Shown piece after piece: positions 1-11,844 of a stretch of DNA of 64,000 bases (positions within the stretch are counted from its first letter, which is position 1; every line of letters starts with the position of its first letter). The notes beneath the pieces are model-generated. The model saw nothing but the letters and a program-made list of their open reading frames with translations, was not told the origin of the DNA and searched no databases. Origin of the DNA: Chondrus crispus (taxonomy: Eukaryota; Rhodophyta; Florideophyceae; Gigartinales; Gigartinaceae); assembly GCF_000350225.1 (NCBI RefSeq), contig NW_005178676.1, positions 69,998 to 133,997 of the forward strand, written 5' to 3'. Both the position numbers and the translations under genes were made by a program.

Positions 1-941
1 CAATCCAAGGGTGCCAAATTAGGGACCCATGCGAGCTCCACCATATTGCCTGATCTGCAGTAACCGCCGACTCTATGAATGAGCAAACATTCATAAAGAG
101 TGCTTTCGCTGACGGATAGAGTGGTCAGTATGTCTCCTGCTCTATCAATGCAATTTTCTGAGTGCAGTGAAGGAATCATTTCTGTTGTTGAAAGCTTCGT
201 TTCCCCTAGAACAGCCGTCAAATGAAACTCTGAATTGCTGCATCGGGTGGTCGATATACTTTGCACATACTCTTGCAGTTCCGTTGTGCCAATTCCAGCC
301 CACTCCTTAGGTATCGGTTCACTTTCAAGAACAATGCTGACCGTTTCTTCTCGAGAAAGAAAACAAGCTGCGAGACCTGCGTCAGTAGATTGGGAGAAAA
401 CAGCATGATGGGGCTTGTCGAGAAATGTCTTTCTATTGCAAACCATGGAAGCGCTCGAAGCGCTGGAAAAAACCCGATTACTCAAACCACTAGCGCTGTC
501 GCTCAGGCACCCAGATCGCATGAGGTCCCATGTAGACTTAAACGAAACATCCTGCACGGCCCAAGTGCTTGGAAGTATTACTTCTACTTCAGAATTTGGT
601 ATACTGCCCTCATGTGTAGTGCGCTTCGCACCAGCCTTCTGCAAAGCCACTGGAAAGAGGTGCTTGTCCGACCGTGGGAAAGTTTTTGTATGAAGGTTGG
701 GAAGTAGAGTTCTCTGTACTGTAGAAAATGACGACAACAAGCTCTCGTGTGGAGCATACTGCTCAATAACCCAGTTAACAGTGTTCCGAAAGAAGGAGTA
801 CTGGGCAACTGTCAACCGGTTAGTGCCAGACGTCGCCAGTATGGCGATGAGCTTCTGCCAAGTATTTATAGACTTTGGCTGCGAGCGCCGGCTGTAATCC
901 TGTGCATACCTCGATGCGCGTAGTTCTTCTGCCAAAATCTC
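1..941. other. Left edge, no gene recognised
   Basis: Short overlapping frames on both strands with no domain, composition or neighbour that supports one of them. I see no repeat or RNA gene here. Confidence 0.4.
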
Positions 942-1448
942 CTAAGAATCTTCGGAATCTTCAGTTTCACTACGCGTCTGAGATAGAAAGCTATCTTCCC
1001 CTCGAAAATCAACTTCCAGGCCCTCATCAGATATATGTATATGCTTGGTCAATTGGTCTTCCGATACTTTTACCTCACATCCGCTATGCGGATCCTGGGT
1101 GGGGAGTTCATCAAATGAACCCTGATGAGACGGTTCCGGATCACTATTATAAAACAGCCTCCTCTTCACAGAAGTTGGAGCAAAAGAATGGTAAGGGCCC
1201 TCCGCAGACACACCCACATACGCCTCCTCCCAGTCGAACCTGTTATTGCGTCGACGCCTATCTCTTCTCGGGCGCGGGCGAGGTCTTTTCCTACCAGAAG
1301 ACGGCGAGCTCTGATTCGGTGCATCACAACTATCCATTTGGACATCACTGAAGCCGCGGATATATGAAAAGTATTGGATCGAGGGAGATGAACCTGAAAT
1401 GTTCGATATCGAAAACACGTGTAAATCTCGAGAAACGCCGCACCGCAT
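942..1448 (-). CDS. Hypothetical basic/acidic protein, 168 aa
   Basis: Not recognised. The frame runs from an ATG (complement of 1446-1448) to a TAG at 942-944. The middle has an arginine/proline-rich basic block (RKRPRPRPRRDRRRR) that could act as a nuclear or nucleic-acid binding tract. The C-terminal third is rich in Asp, Glu and Ser. It lies head-to-head with the plus-strand ORF at 1579, and a long palindrome sits between the two starts. Both may belong to one unclassified mobile element, but no transposase motif is visible. It could also be a chance frame; the strong charge segregation is the main argument for coding. Confidence 0.3.
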   Translation of the reverse strand: MRCGVSRDLHVFSISNISGSSPSIQYFSYIRGFSDVQMDSCDAPNQSSPSSGRKRPRPRPRRDRRRRNNRFDWEEAYVGVSAEGPYHSFAPTSVKRRLFYNSDPEPSHQGSFDELPTQDPHSGCEVKVSEDQLTKHIHISDEGLEVDFRGEDSFLSQTRSETEDSEDS

Positions 1449-1504
1449 TTTTGTGTCACGAACGACGAGAAGCCTGACAAATTTTGCTGGTTACCTTTTC
1501 CGGC

Positions 1505-1546
1505 ACTATTCCACGCTGTCATTACATAATGACAGGGTGGAATAGT
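1505..1546. repeat. Near-perfect 42-bp palindrome
   Basis: Left arm 1505-1524 and right arm 1527-1546 are reverse complements (20 bp) with one mismatch and a 2-base centre. It lies between two divergently oriented ORFs. It can form a cruciform or RNA hairpin and shares no sequence with the other palindromes in the window. Confidence 0.85.
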
Positions 1547-1578
1547 ACTTGTCCCTGAACTACACCCTGCCTTTCGTC

Positions 1579-2289
1579 ATGCAGCCTCCATATTCTGATC
1601 AGCCATCGTGCAGGCGGTTGATTAACCGAAAGAGCCCATCAACCGTTGTCGGAGCGCAGAACCGGCACATCAAGAGAAGGGGAAACAAAAACTTTCTCAA
1701 AACCATATTTCCCCGTGATGGTAACTCTCCGGATGGAGAAAATGACGAGCCCGGCATTCCACCCGTCACGAGACTCTCGGACATGGAAACGCAGCCACCT
1801 CCAACCGAAGAAGCAGAGAAGAGGAATGTACTTGCTCAGGAACGTCCCCGTTCGAGAAGCCAATCTCATCGGCGTTCTGATCTCGAAAGTGCGGGATTCA
1901 GGCGACAGAGGGGCTCGGCAAGAGCCAATTTACCACGAAAGGAACACGTCAGGAATCAAGAGAGAAACGAAAGGGACGAATGCCCTGATGAGCTTGCTTG
2001 TAGGAACTCAGGAGACGTGGCAGCGCCAAAAGTGCGCTTCTCGGGCAATCAAAGTGAAAGTACGGTACGGCCAAGCCTTAGTGAGATTCGAGCAGTATCT
2101 GCCAGACCCAACACAGGCGGAGCATTGAGCTCGTTTTGCATCTTTCTGGATAACATGCAAAAGTCAGTACTTTCTCGCCTTGATACGATAGAAGGAAGCA
2201 TGAAGGGTGTTCAGAGAGATCTCGAAAGTGTCAAAAACGCCCTAACAATCATAACGCAGATATTGGTGCAAGAACCAACACTTTATTGA
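1579..2289 (+). CDS. Hypothetical basic protein with C-terminal coiled coil, 236 aa
   Basis: Not recognised. The frame also opens from a TTG at 1549; the first ATG is at 1579. The product is rich in Arg, Ser, Asn and Glu through about residue 160. It ends with an amphipathic heptad-like stretch (for example DNMQKSVLSRLDTIEGSMKG) that probably forms a coiled coil. Basic, disordered, coiled-coil proteins of this size are common as first ORFs of retroelements, and broken frames of TE character follow directly downstream on the same strand. That role is an inference only. Confidence 0.35.
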   Translation: MQPPYSDQPSCRRLINRKSPSTVVGAQNRHIKRRGNKNFLKTIFPRDGNSPDGENDEPGIPPVTRLSDMETQPPPTEEAEKRNVLAQERPRSRSQSHRRSDLESAGFRRQRGSARANLPRKEHVRNQERNERDECPDELACRNSGDVAAPKVRFSGNQSESTVRPSLSEIRAVSARPNTGGALSSFCIFLDNMQKSVLSRLDTIEGSMKGVQRDLESVKNALTIITQILVQEPTLY

Positions 2290-2326
2290 AAGTCAACTCA
2301 AAGCGAACTGCAAGCACGTCTTCGAA

Positions 2327-3997
2327 ATGGACGTTCAAAGACATCGTCGATATGGAAAACCCAACTCTGAAGTCGCAAGTGGAAAACGTTTTCGTATTTC
2401 TCTCATGTCGCAGGTTATGGCAGATTCTTCTTGCTATTTCATGGAGTACGCGTGCTCGATGGGGTCAACCCTTGCCCATATCCACCTTGGAATGGCAGCA
2501 TTTCTCTACGGGCATCAAAAACAAGCCACAGAAAAAGACTTTAAGTCAGGCCCCGCTCGCGTGCATTGTGATTTCAAATCTCGATTCGTCCGAACATAAT
2601 TCGCTGAGGGCGGAAAGCAGGTGCAGAGGGATTGCATGTGTGAAAACGAGTCTCGAAGATCGTTGAAAACAAGCCTTCCATCAGACGGTCATGAAAGATC
2701 CCTCGCACGAGTGGAACATGGGCCAGGCTTATCCAATGTTATGTTGCCTTTGCGAAAAGCCCCGTACTGGCTGGATTCTAAGTACATTGGAAGACATGCG
2801 TTAAAGAAAACCCGACAGTTAGTGGAGACTAAAGCAAAGCCTGATAAGAAGGGTGTAGACACGAAAAAGGGACGTGAAAGCCTGGACATTGCGCACACTG
2901 TATACTCAATGTCTACGGACTTTTTGAGAGTCACGTGTGGCGGCTAGGAAACGCTTCTTCCAAGATCTGGGGTTTGCGCTTAGACCATGGGAGGCGAGTA
3001 GAGGAATACAGCAGGAGTTCGGGCAGCCTCGTTTGACCTTCAAGTATCCGGAGCACCCGTTCAATTTTCGTGACCATGTGTCATCTGCGGTGACATCAGA
3101 AGCCCCTGATGCAAATGTGTTAAACTTGCAGGCTCTGCAAGAAATGATGTCATCTCGACTGGAACTTGACGTTCTGGTCGATTACCATGTGATCGTGGGT
3201 GATGGCATGCTGAAGAACGGGATACAAAAGAGAAGGTTTAAGCCTGCGGAACGCAAGCAGATGTACCGTACAATCAATCTTGCACGTGTTGCTGTTAACT
3301 TTTTCGTGGCCCTAACGCAAGGGAGAGGAATTAAAAAGTTCCTTGAGAGCCACCCTGGGTCGTTACGAGCAGTTTATTGGACTGCTTTGCCTTTTAGATG
3401 GTTCGTCCGTGACATTAAAAATGGCAATCGCCATATCGATATGCCTTCGACGTTGGCAGGGGAGAACGAGATATGCCTGCAACAAGAAAAGGGGAAAGGT
3501 GTTGGACGTGTTGGACATTACCATAGAAACGATCGAAAGAATGAGGATAAACTTTTTGAGGAAGAGGATGAGAGCATACAGTTTTGTGGTGAGCTAGAGG
3601 AAAGTGGAGGTGCGCCGAACGGTCGCAAAGGGCAGTTATCCCAGGGTCAGATAAATGATGAAGATCTGAGTGAACGCGAACAAAGCGATGAGTCGCAGCA
3701 AGGGAGCACCACGATTCGGTTAAAGGTAAGGGACTTCATCCCGGGGCATTCGAAGCAGAAAGATATATTGGGTGCTTACATCTTGAGAATGTCTCCAGCG
3801 CAATTTAATCAGCTCTGCTTGTACTCACCCAGGAGAACCGAAATAGATACAATGCCGGAAACGCCCTTGATCGTCATGACAGGATCGGGGTTCATGCAAT
3901 AGCTGAAAATGATGATGATTGGGAAGATCACTCTGATGACGGATTTGATTTTGAACATCTCCTTCATCATGAAGTGGAAGGATTCAATGAAAATTGA
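2327..3997 (+). pseudogene. Broken long ORF, unknown family
   Basis: Successive plus-strand frames read like one protein interrupted by damage. One frame covers 2327-2599 and ends in an in-frame TAA; the same frame reopens at 2600-2947. A shift near 2935 leads to the long frame 2937-3902. A second shift near 3895 gives an acidic tail (DDDWEDHSDDGFDFEHLLHH) ending with TGA at 3995-3997. About 550 codons in total. I recognise no domain. The composition (aromatic, charged, ordered segments in 2937-3400) argues for real coding history. Position after the coiled-coil ORF suggests a decayed mobile element, but a dead host gene is equally possible. Confidence 0.35.
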
Positions 3998-4029
3998 AAA
4001 AAATTGGTGGTACAGCTTCTGAGGGAGTC

Positions 4030-5900
4030 GAACTATGGGTGTGTCAGAGCGGCTGTCCGATTCCCCGGATGCCGAAGTAGAAAGGCAAGATTATAAAGTA
4101 TGGCCCCGTATCGGCCCCCGCATTTCCACCCGCTTACCCATACCACATTGCGTCTACGGAAGGCGGGCCGCACTCCCTCCCTCCCACCTCCTTCCCCCAG
4201 CGCAATGCCGCCGATGGTGCCCGCGGCGCCGCTGCAGCTGATGTCCGTAGTGTGCGCTGGACTGGTGTCCGTGGTGTGTTCGATCGTGCTGTCGGTGCTG
4301 CGCCCGCTGCTCCCGACGTCGCCGCAGTCTGGTGGCCTGTCTCCCGGTGAAAGCGTAAGGCTCACAGCCTCAAGAAGTACGACGAGGTTGGCATCTTCCC
4401 TGCTCTCCCAGATCGCTTCGGCAAAGTGGAAGATCACTTGCCCAGACAAAACACACCGCCATACACATTGGGGACGCAAGGCTCTGACGATGACATTTCG
4501 CGCTTCACGAAAAGCATCAGACATCCCCAAACATCCCGTGTAGGTGGTAGTTGCTTTGTTTGGTACATGAATTCACTCATCGTCTATTTGGGCCACAACC
4601 GCGGCCCCACTCAACACCACACTCAAAGACCGTAGCCCACTCACAATCGTCGTTGTCAGAGCGCCACGGGGCGATATACCACACAAATACGCGCTTGAGG
4701 CTGTCAATAGGAAGATGCTCAAAGTGATACGGCAGCAAGAATCCTTGATATTCTGAGAAATAGTCTTCCATCGTGGCAATGATGTCAAGCATGAATTCTG
4801 TGCCGGTCTGCCACTTGCGTCCTTAGATAAGAATCCATTCCATCTATGAGCACTAATACTGCTTGAAAACCTGCGGATGAGAGAGACAAGAGCTGCTCAA
4901 GCTTGAGAATGCGTTTCCATCGAAAGACCACAAGTCCGCACAGCACTCTGCCAGCCGAGCGGTATGGCTGAGAGTGTCCATATCACGACATGAGGAAATT
5001 GTTTAGCGAAACTCGTTCTTAGATTATCACGCAAGAGCCTGTGGTAAAACCTCCAGATAAGGCCTTTCCATTTCTGGGTTCCCCCTTTGAATCGTTCGGA
5101 ATGCTTTCGGATAAGAACGTCGATACACTTTACCACTTTAAACAGATAGGCCATTCCTTCTCATTGAAGTGCTGCCTTGATAGTTATCTTACTGCCTCAA
5201 TAAAGGCACCCATCATCTTATCCAACCGATATTCGCACTTCAGTAATTGCCTCGTCGTCCGCAACACATCGATTGCTGCTGTCACATGTACGAATCCATC
5301 AGCAAGAGGCCCCCCGCGGGAGATGTTTGGCTGCAGGTCCAGCAGCGACGAGAATCTTCCGAATTGGTTTTAGCACCAACTGCGGATCTCGATTTTCTTC
5401 CGAAAGCTCATGTTTGAGACTTGATGCTTGAGAGCGACACGCGCTTAACTATCGTGACGAAACTGAGGAAAGAAGTTCTGGTTCTACAATACCTTGGTCG
5501 AAGCACAAACCTGATGCGTGATTGACCGAATGCATCTCTATGGCTGCGACAATAAAAGCATGGAACTGCTCCCTGCGCTGAAGAAATTCAGGTAGGTCCC
5601 GAAATGCTTTTATTGCCACAACAAAAGCATAGTGCGCACTTCGCAACGGCTTGCCTAATACCTCGTAGATGACAGCCTTAATAATCGCAAGTGAGGGAGA
5701 AGGGGGGTGCGGAGGCATGTGTATCGTTTCCGTCCATTCGTGACCCGCTCCAGTGATCCAGCCTATCACTTTAGAAATATTGTGATGTCTATAATAGCAT
5801 GGGAAAGACGTTTCACAAACATGAGCGATCCTGCTACTTTTTGTTTTTACGTTTAATAACTTTTACGAAACATTTCAGCTAACATGACTGGTTGCATTGC
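4030..5900. other. No confident gene; traces of decayed minus-strand coding
   Basis: Three minus-strand stretches (about 4577-4792, 4897-5154 and 5449-5769) have protein-like composition, for example YFSEYQGFLLPYHFEHLPID and AIIKAVIYEVLGKPLRSAHY, but are separated by stops and shifts. I cannot name a family. They lie downstream, in transcription direction, of the DIRS-like reverse transcriptase and may be later ORFs of that element or remnants of an unrelated gene. The plus-strand frame 4100-4543 is low-complexity Pro/Ser rich and probably not coding. Confidence 0.25.
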
Positions 5901-5949
5901 TGTTATGTATATATATATATCAATTCGCAAAAATCAAATCCCTGGAACA

Positions 5950-7826
5950 CTGAATATTATTGTTCCTGCATTTAGCGCCTTTGCAGTGGTACGGCAGCGA
6001 TCGGCGTGGGGAACCATCGGACGCCCAGATAGTTCTTGACAAGTGAGTTGCTTTCATTTGATCAGGTCTCGAATGCTCTGATGCGTGAGCCGGCAACGGC
6101 CACTCGCATCCCGTTGCCGTGTGCTGGACATATCCCAGTAAAGAGACCCCGTGGAAAAGCGTGCCCACGGCATTGCGATCATCAACGAAACGCAGATACC
6201 GCAAAAGTGAGCCACTCTCTTGACAGAGACCCATCGCCTCCTGTAGCGAACGACTTTCAGAATTTGTCGTGCAAGCAACTGTACTTTCATCAGCTTTCGG
6301 GGAGCGATAAGAAAGCGCATTGTCACGCTGTCTATCTGAACACCCAGATGCTCGATGTTTGGGGAACCTTTCCAATCGCCCTTCTTCGGGTGCCGCCGAA
6401 GACCAAGGGCCCCCAGGAGCGTCGAAATAACCGGGACAGCGTCTCGGTAATGCTGTGATGTTGCGACGACCCCAAAAGGTGATGGAGCGATCAAAAAATC
6501 GTGTACATATGCCAGGACACGGTATCCACGGGATCGCATCTCGCGAGCGAAAGGCGCGACAAACTGGGTGAACCACAACGGGGAACGCCCCCAACCGAAG
6601 GGTAAAGCAATGCACTGGTAGTATCGGTCTTCCTACCGGAAATAAACCAATCCCTCATTGCTGAGGCCAAGCGAAAATGTCTGTACCCCTTGTAAAAAGT
6701 CCATTGAGACGAAATGGTCTCCCCTCTGAACTTCCATTCCAAACTGGGACAGGGACTCCATCCGAACAGAACCCTTTGCCAAATGCTGTGACTGCTTGGA
6801 CAAATTAACGACGAAGCGTCCTTTTTCTCCGTCTCCAGTGTCTTGCCAGACTGTAAAAGCTGAAGAAATTATGGCTCCATTCACCATTGCTCGGGATGCG
6901 TGCTGCTGACTTATCTCTCGATATATCCCTGAACGACATCTTTCCGCCAAACCCTGGCATGCAAAGCCTTTGTCTTCTTCTGACTGCGGAATTATTCCCA
7001 ATTCTTCCCCCTTTCCACGTACAAATGGGGATGCTGGCGGATCGAATATCTCGTACTGGACTGCTCGGCATAAAAACTACGAGGCGGCGCCATTTATCAA
7101 CACGAAGATGCGTTTCGAGCCAAAGAGAGCGTCCAAATACTATGGCGACTACTGGCCCTTGGCAGCGCCCCTCTTTCCGGCACGCTTCGTGCGTTTCTGG
7201 CGTTTAAGGTGGCGACTGCCTTCATCAATTGACTGCAAATGTGTGTTTCCAGCTTCTCCATCGGTTCTACGAGATCGTCCGCAGCTGGTAGCTCGTTTCT
7301 CTGTTCAAGCGAAGGCATAACGAGTTTGGCATAGGTAGGGTCCCGAGGTACCATTCGGTAAAATTCACAGCGGAGACCGGCAATTCGAAGACCGTATCTG
7401 ACGGCCATCTGCGACCAAAAGTCGTAGAGCAGGGCCTTGTCGTCCCCTTTTTTTCGGGATGGCGTCGTTCTGGAGTACCATCGCTGCTTCACTGAAAGCC
7501 ATCCAGTAGCCGGTTGCACTAGTGTAATTGGCCTCGTATTCAAATACCGGGCCCATACTGTTATGCTTTTCCATAGCCTTACGAATCGGACACTCCCGAT
7601 GTTCGAAAAAGCCACCGCAAAACGCAGAGACACTGGGATTTTGTTCATACGGATACCTGGTAAAGTCGAAGTCCTTGTCATTCCTGCAGCGGCGGGCAAT
7701 CACACCATAAGAATGCATCCATTTCGGGTCGATCTCCGCTTCAGACAGGGACGTACCCTTAGAGACTTCTTTTCCCTTACGCAAGAGCTCCTCAACGAGA
7801 TTGAGGCTTGCAGCGAACGTAGTCAT
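5950..7826 (-). pseudogene. Decayed DIRS-like retrotransposon (gag-like region and reverse transcriptase)
   Basis: The minus strand carries a reverse transcriptase split over several frames. At about 6633-7001 is the region with GRFVVNLSKQSQHL and FVSMDFLQG (the first catalytic Asp region). At 6054-6578 are VLAYVHDFLIA, then HPKKGDW, IEHLGVQID and AHFCGICVSL. The order and wording of these last motifs match the DIRS/Ngaro tyrosine-recombinase retroelement group. The catalytic YxDD box reads YVHD, so the enzyme is dead even apart from the frameshifts. Upstream (about 7100-7826) a frame of about 150 codons, starting at the minus-strand ATG at 7826, is probably the gag-like ORF. No tyrosine recombinase, split inverted repeats or ends were identified. 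Confidence 0.6.
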
Positions 7827-7829
7827 GCT

Positions 7830-8944
7830 TGTACCAACGGGAGCTGAAGCGTTTGCACCTGGTCACTTCCTTTTTGACCGCACTAGAAAATCCGCCTTCC
7901 GCCAGAAGTTCTGGGGACTCTCTTTGGGAAAAGAGAGAGGCATACCAAACTGTCCCGCCTGGTAGGCCGCCTCTCGCCCCTCAAATACGGAATGTTGGGC
8001 CGGGGTCCTGGCAACTTTCCCGCCATGTGCGAAGGCGGCGGTAGATACGATCATAGGGATCCGAGATCCAATTTGGGAGTCTATCTCATCTTAATCATAC
8101 GCATCGTGTAATGCCAACCAACTTGGCCATCCTTGCTATCCAGTACTTACACGTTTCATCCGCATAAACATTTACGTCTACACAAGACGAAAAACGGCTT
8201 TGAAAAGACTAAAGTTTTTCCCCTTACGAGCGCCATGATATTGCTTCCAAGTTTGAGAGCGGATCTTCCAAAACCCTCTGTTCTTACAAGGTCGAAGACT
8301 AAGCAGTTCAAGAAAAACAAGTCCCAACTGCCTCAGCTGTGCCTCTAAAACGAGATGTGATTGCCGTCTTCAGCAGCAGCAGAGGAGATTTGGAAGTGAA
8401 AAAAATTCATGAATCAAGACTACGTTGGATGTTGGAATTCCTTTTCGGAGCATGTGTGCCTTGCTAGTGACTACCACTAATCATGTTTCTAGTCAATGAG
8501 CTGCTTCGGAGCGCGTTCTTGACCGTAGCTGACTAAATAAAGGCGTTATTGAGGTCAATAGAAACCTTTGCATGCGGTCATGCCTTGCTCATAGAACTCT
8601 CGTTTTGAGAAGTAGACATGTAGACAAGCTGACCACACCGTTTGCGGAATAACAAAGCAGTGCAACTGGCATGGGTTTCCCGCCAAATTCTTTAAATTCA
8701 AAATAATTGAGATAGACTGCCCCCCGTATGAAATTGTTGCAAGTCCTTCGTTAGCGGTCCTTCGCAAGCTAACGCGCCTCCAGGCCATCCCCATCAGAAC
8801 CAACTTCGATTTTGCTATCAAGTCAAAGAGCGTCCTGCGTTTATTCCGCGCAGATGTGATCACGTTCAGCGTACCCATCCGACGAGACAACACGCAAGGT
8901 CCCCCATCTTCTGGTACCGAGATATCCTGCTCTCCTCACTAAAC
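7830..8944. other. Intergenic, nothing recognised
   Basis: AT-richer DNA between the DIRS-like remnant and the HAUS3-like gene. No convincing frame, RNA gene or repeat. Confidence 0.4.
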
Positions 8945-10459
8945 ATGAGGCCTCGGTCCAACACCTCTCCACGCGCCTTTTCACCGCTACAAAAGTCAAA
9001 TGTCACATATGCAACGTTCTCCGACGCATTAGTTGCGCTCGGGTTCAACCAGGCTCAATCTCAGAATTATGAATGGTTGACCTCATATCCAGAAGCACGT
9101 CCATTCCTTAACGCCATTCAGACCTCGTTCACACCAGAGTGTGTTCTAACAGAAGCTGAAGCTACCACTTTTGAAAAATTTAGTAAGAATACTCCACAGT
9201 TACCTGATGAACAGCTGTACATGGCATCTCGCCCTCTCATGAACGGTACAACACAATACCCAGACGTCCACCATCAACGTCAGTCCCGCCTGGAAGCTGC
9301 TCGAGAGCGGTTGAGTATGTTGAAGAAACAGAAAGAAGTTTTAGAGGAAGCGCTCTCTCACAAACGAGCACGACCCAGGGGTGCGCTTTCTCCTCATACA
9401 CCTCCACTCCGAAGGAATCGTTTGGGCGAAGAGCAATCGACAGAGCAGCTGGCAGACGAATTGGCCGCTTTCACACCGACCGAATCCCTTTTCATGGGCG
9501 CGGAGGCGGGTGTGGCCGCGTATATACGAAAGGAAGAGGAGTTTTCTGAGGAACTGCGTTCTTACGCACAGCAAACTGTGCAAGACAAAGTACATGATGA
9601 GCACCGAAGCTCACACGAAACAGAGACATCATCCCTCGTCCGTTCGTACGCCGCCATCAAGTCAAATCAGTTTATCGAGGAAGCACGCCTTGCTCGGGCG
9701 AATGCTATACTTATCTACATCAATATGAACAAAGCCGCATATACTGAGATGCCATTGGGATCTGTACATTCTCTTATCAAGGACCTGCGGCACCGCGGAT
9801 CTCTGGCAATAAAGGCGCGGGCAAAAGAACTTGAAGATGAAGCGCAGGAGACACTTTGGAACCAAATACAGGAGATTGCATTGTCGGAAACCCTACGGCA
9901 ACAGGAAAGTGTTCTTGAACTGGAGCGCTTTTGCGCTGTCCGTTGTCTGGAGCAGCGACTTCGGATTCAGAGTTTCAACGTAGCGGTCAAGGCGCAAGAA
10001 AAACGACTTGCAAAAGTATCTAATGCGTTGCACCACTTATCTCTACCACATGAGAACAGTGATCAAAGCAACAGACAGATCTCTGCTGGTGGACGTGGCA
10101 CGTTTACAAAACCTGGCGAGAAGGAGCTCGTAGAACTACAACGAAAACTTGAAGAATCTGCACCCGGCGCAGATGATATGTCCACCGACAACGTTATTTC
10201 GGTGGAAAATGATGTTTTTGATTCCGCAGTCGAAACTCTGGCTGACATGCTCACAGACTTTGCAAACAGAATCGGGTGCGACGATTCTTGGCTTCGCCTC
10301 GAATCACATGCCGAGTTTGCACCGCTGGTTGAAGATTACGAAAGAGTCTTGAACTACAATACGTCCATTTTGGAAGCTGTTCTTAAGAGGCGGCGATCCC
10401 CGAAGGGGCTCAGTCCAAGAAGCCGAAATTGGGTACAAATAGTAAACTCTTCGCGCTAG
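8945..10459 (+). CDS. HAUS3-like augmin complex subunit, 504 aa
   Basis: Single-exon gene; ATG at 8945, stop at 10457-10459. Residues about 20-100 (TFSDALVALGFNQAQSQNYE, then EWLTSYPEARPFLNAIQ and a segment rich in Glu before TTFEKFSKN) follow the pattern of the HAUS3 N-terminal domain, which has a short helical start, a D/E-W-L-like core and an E/L-rich helix. The rest is long-helical and coiled-coil, as in HAUS3 (for example RLEAARERLSMLKKQKEVLE), with a long central helical block rich in Glu, Gln and Leu. Augmin recruits gamma-tubulin complexes to existing microtubules in the spindle. The match is by pattern only, and coiled-coil proteins can mislead; the family length is usually near 600 residues. 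Moderate confidence. Confidence 0.5.
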   Translation: MRPRSNTSPRAFSPLQKSNVTYATFSDALVALGFNQAQSQNYEWLTSYPEARPFLNAIQTSFTPECVLTEAEATTFEKFSKNTPQLPDEQLYMASRPLMNGTTQYPDVHHQRQSRLEAARERLSMLKKQKEVLEEALSHKRARPRGALSPHTPPLRRNRLGEEQSTEQLADELAAFTPTESLFMGAEAGVAAYIRKEEEFSEELRSYAQQTVQDKVHDEHRSSHETETSSLVRSYAAIKSNQFIEEARLARANAILIYINMNKAAYTEMPLGSVHSLIKDLRHRGSLAIKARAKELEDEAQETLWNQIQEIALSETLRQQESVLELERFCAVRCLEQRLRIQSFNVAVKAQEKRLAKVSNALHHLSLPHENSDQSNRQISAGGRGTFTKPGEKELVELQRKLEESAPGADDMSTDNVISVENDVFDSAVETLADMLTDFANRIGCDDSWLRLESHAEFAPLVEDYERVLNYNTSILEAVLKRRRSPKGLSPRSRNWVQIVNSSR

Positions 10460-11844
10460 CTAGGCTTCTCGCTCTCCTTTCTGAAGTGTAGGTAATGCTA
10501 TTCAACGATCAGAAGGACATATGTCTCCCGGAATATCTATGGTAGTGCATATAAATCTCACGACGAAATGAACATGTGGGAGGCGCTTTGGACAAATCCA
10601 ACTTTACATTTCTCAGTGCTCAAAAACGCAGTCGTAAAACAGGTGAATCGCGGGAGAGTACCGCTCACACACAACACTCGCGTTTGAAAAGTAGCAACCA
10701 TGGCTGTTGAGATATAGGGTGATAGTCAGCCCCAGCCGCCTTCCTGGCATGTGACTCCCTGGTACAGTAGCATGCTCTTCGACATTCTGCGAGCTGAGAC
10801 GGTATTGATAGCGGTCACATGAAACCGTCCATGGGGAGCGCCTAACGCCTAGTGCATGATAGGTGTTGATATTGTTGGACATTTCATTCTTCTGTGCCCC
10901 TTTCATCTCCAGTAAAAGGAGTTCTTACGGACTATTACTGCGGTTTTAAACTACATGACACTTGCTACAATGGAAATACAAGCAAACTCACGCAAAAGTA
11001 CACCATTGTTTCTTGAGTGAACGGTTGATGCAGCGTACCACGGTTTTACAGCCCATGGTCAGCGAGTTGTCCGGCCGTCAATATCCTGCACACACAGTGT
11101 CCAAACGCACACAATCGCAGAGAGTGCATCCAGAGGTGCGTTTTCAACAGGCAGTTTCCAACCTAGAATTTGCAATCAAGCACCACAGTGAGTACTATCT
11201 CGGAAACACGAGCGATGTAACGTGATCAAGACGGCCTTCATGGTGTTTGCACATGATGTCGGTGTGGGGTGTGTGTCATTCATTCATATCCGCACCTTGA
11301 TACTTCGGATACCTCATCCAAAATTGAGAGGCGAACAAAGGCGGGACTTCCGGGAGTGCCGCGATCCCGTCTGCGATATTCTGCTAAACGCTGCTCTGTT
11401 CATACAGGGCCGAAAAAGTCGTACCACAAATACATGATACCCCTTGCGTTAAAAAATGGTGCAGGCAAATTCACGATAGGCAAACCCAAGCCAACGCGAT
11501 GGCTTCAGAAGCCTACCAAATCGGCACGAGTTGCTTCCCACCGCATGTTGACGCCAGATCTCTTGGCAGCAGCGACGGCAACATGGCCGGGATAGAAAGA
11601 TAGAGCTCTTGGTACTCCAGCCCTGTGTGCCGATCCGGGCATCTTCACGTGAACAAATGCGGAAACAAACTGGTGGGAGTGGAAACGTATGTTCGATGAC
11701 GGCAAGCCCTTCCACGGTCCAAACTCAAGCTCACATCACCATCCTCCCGAAGCCCAGACACCTCTCACCGCTCTCCCCCGACCCCCTGATCTTCTTCTCG
11801 TCCTCACTTTACTAACAAACAAGCGACGTCCCAGGCCACCCCCT
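10460..11844. other. Intergenic, nothing recognised
   Basis: Space between the plus-strand HAUS3-like gene and the 3' end of the minus-strand bHLH gene. Short frames only; no RNA gene or repeat seen. Confidence 0.4.
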
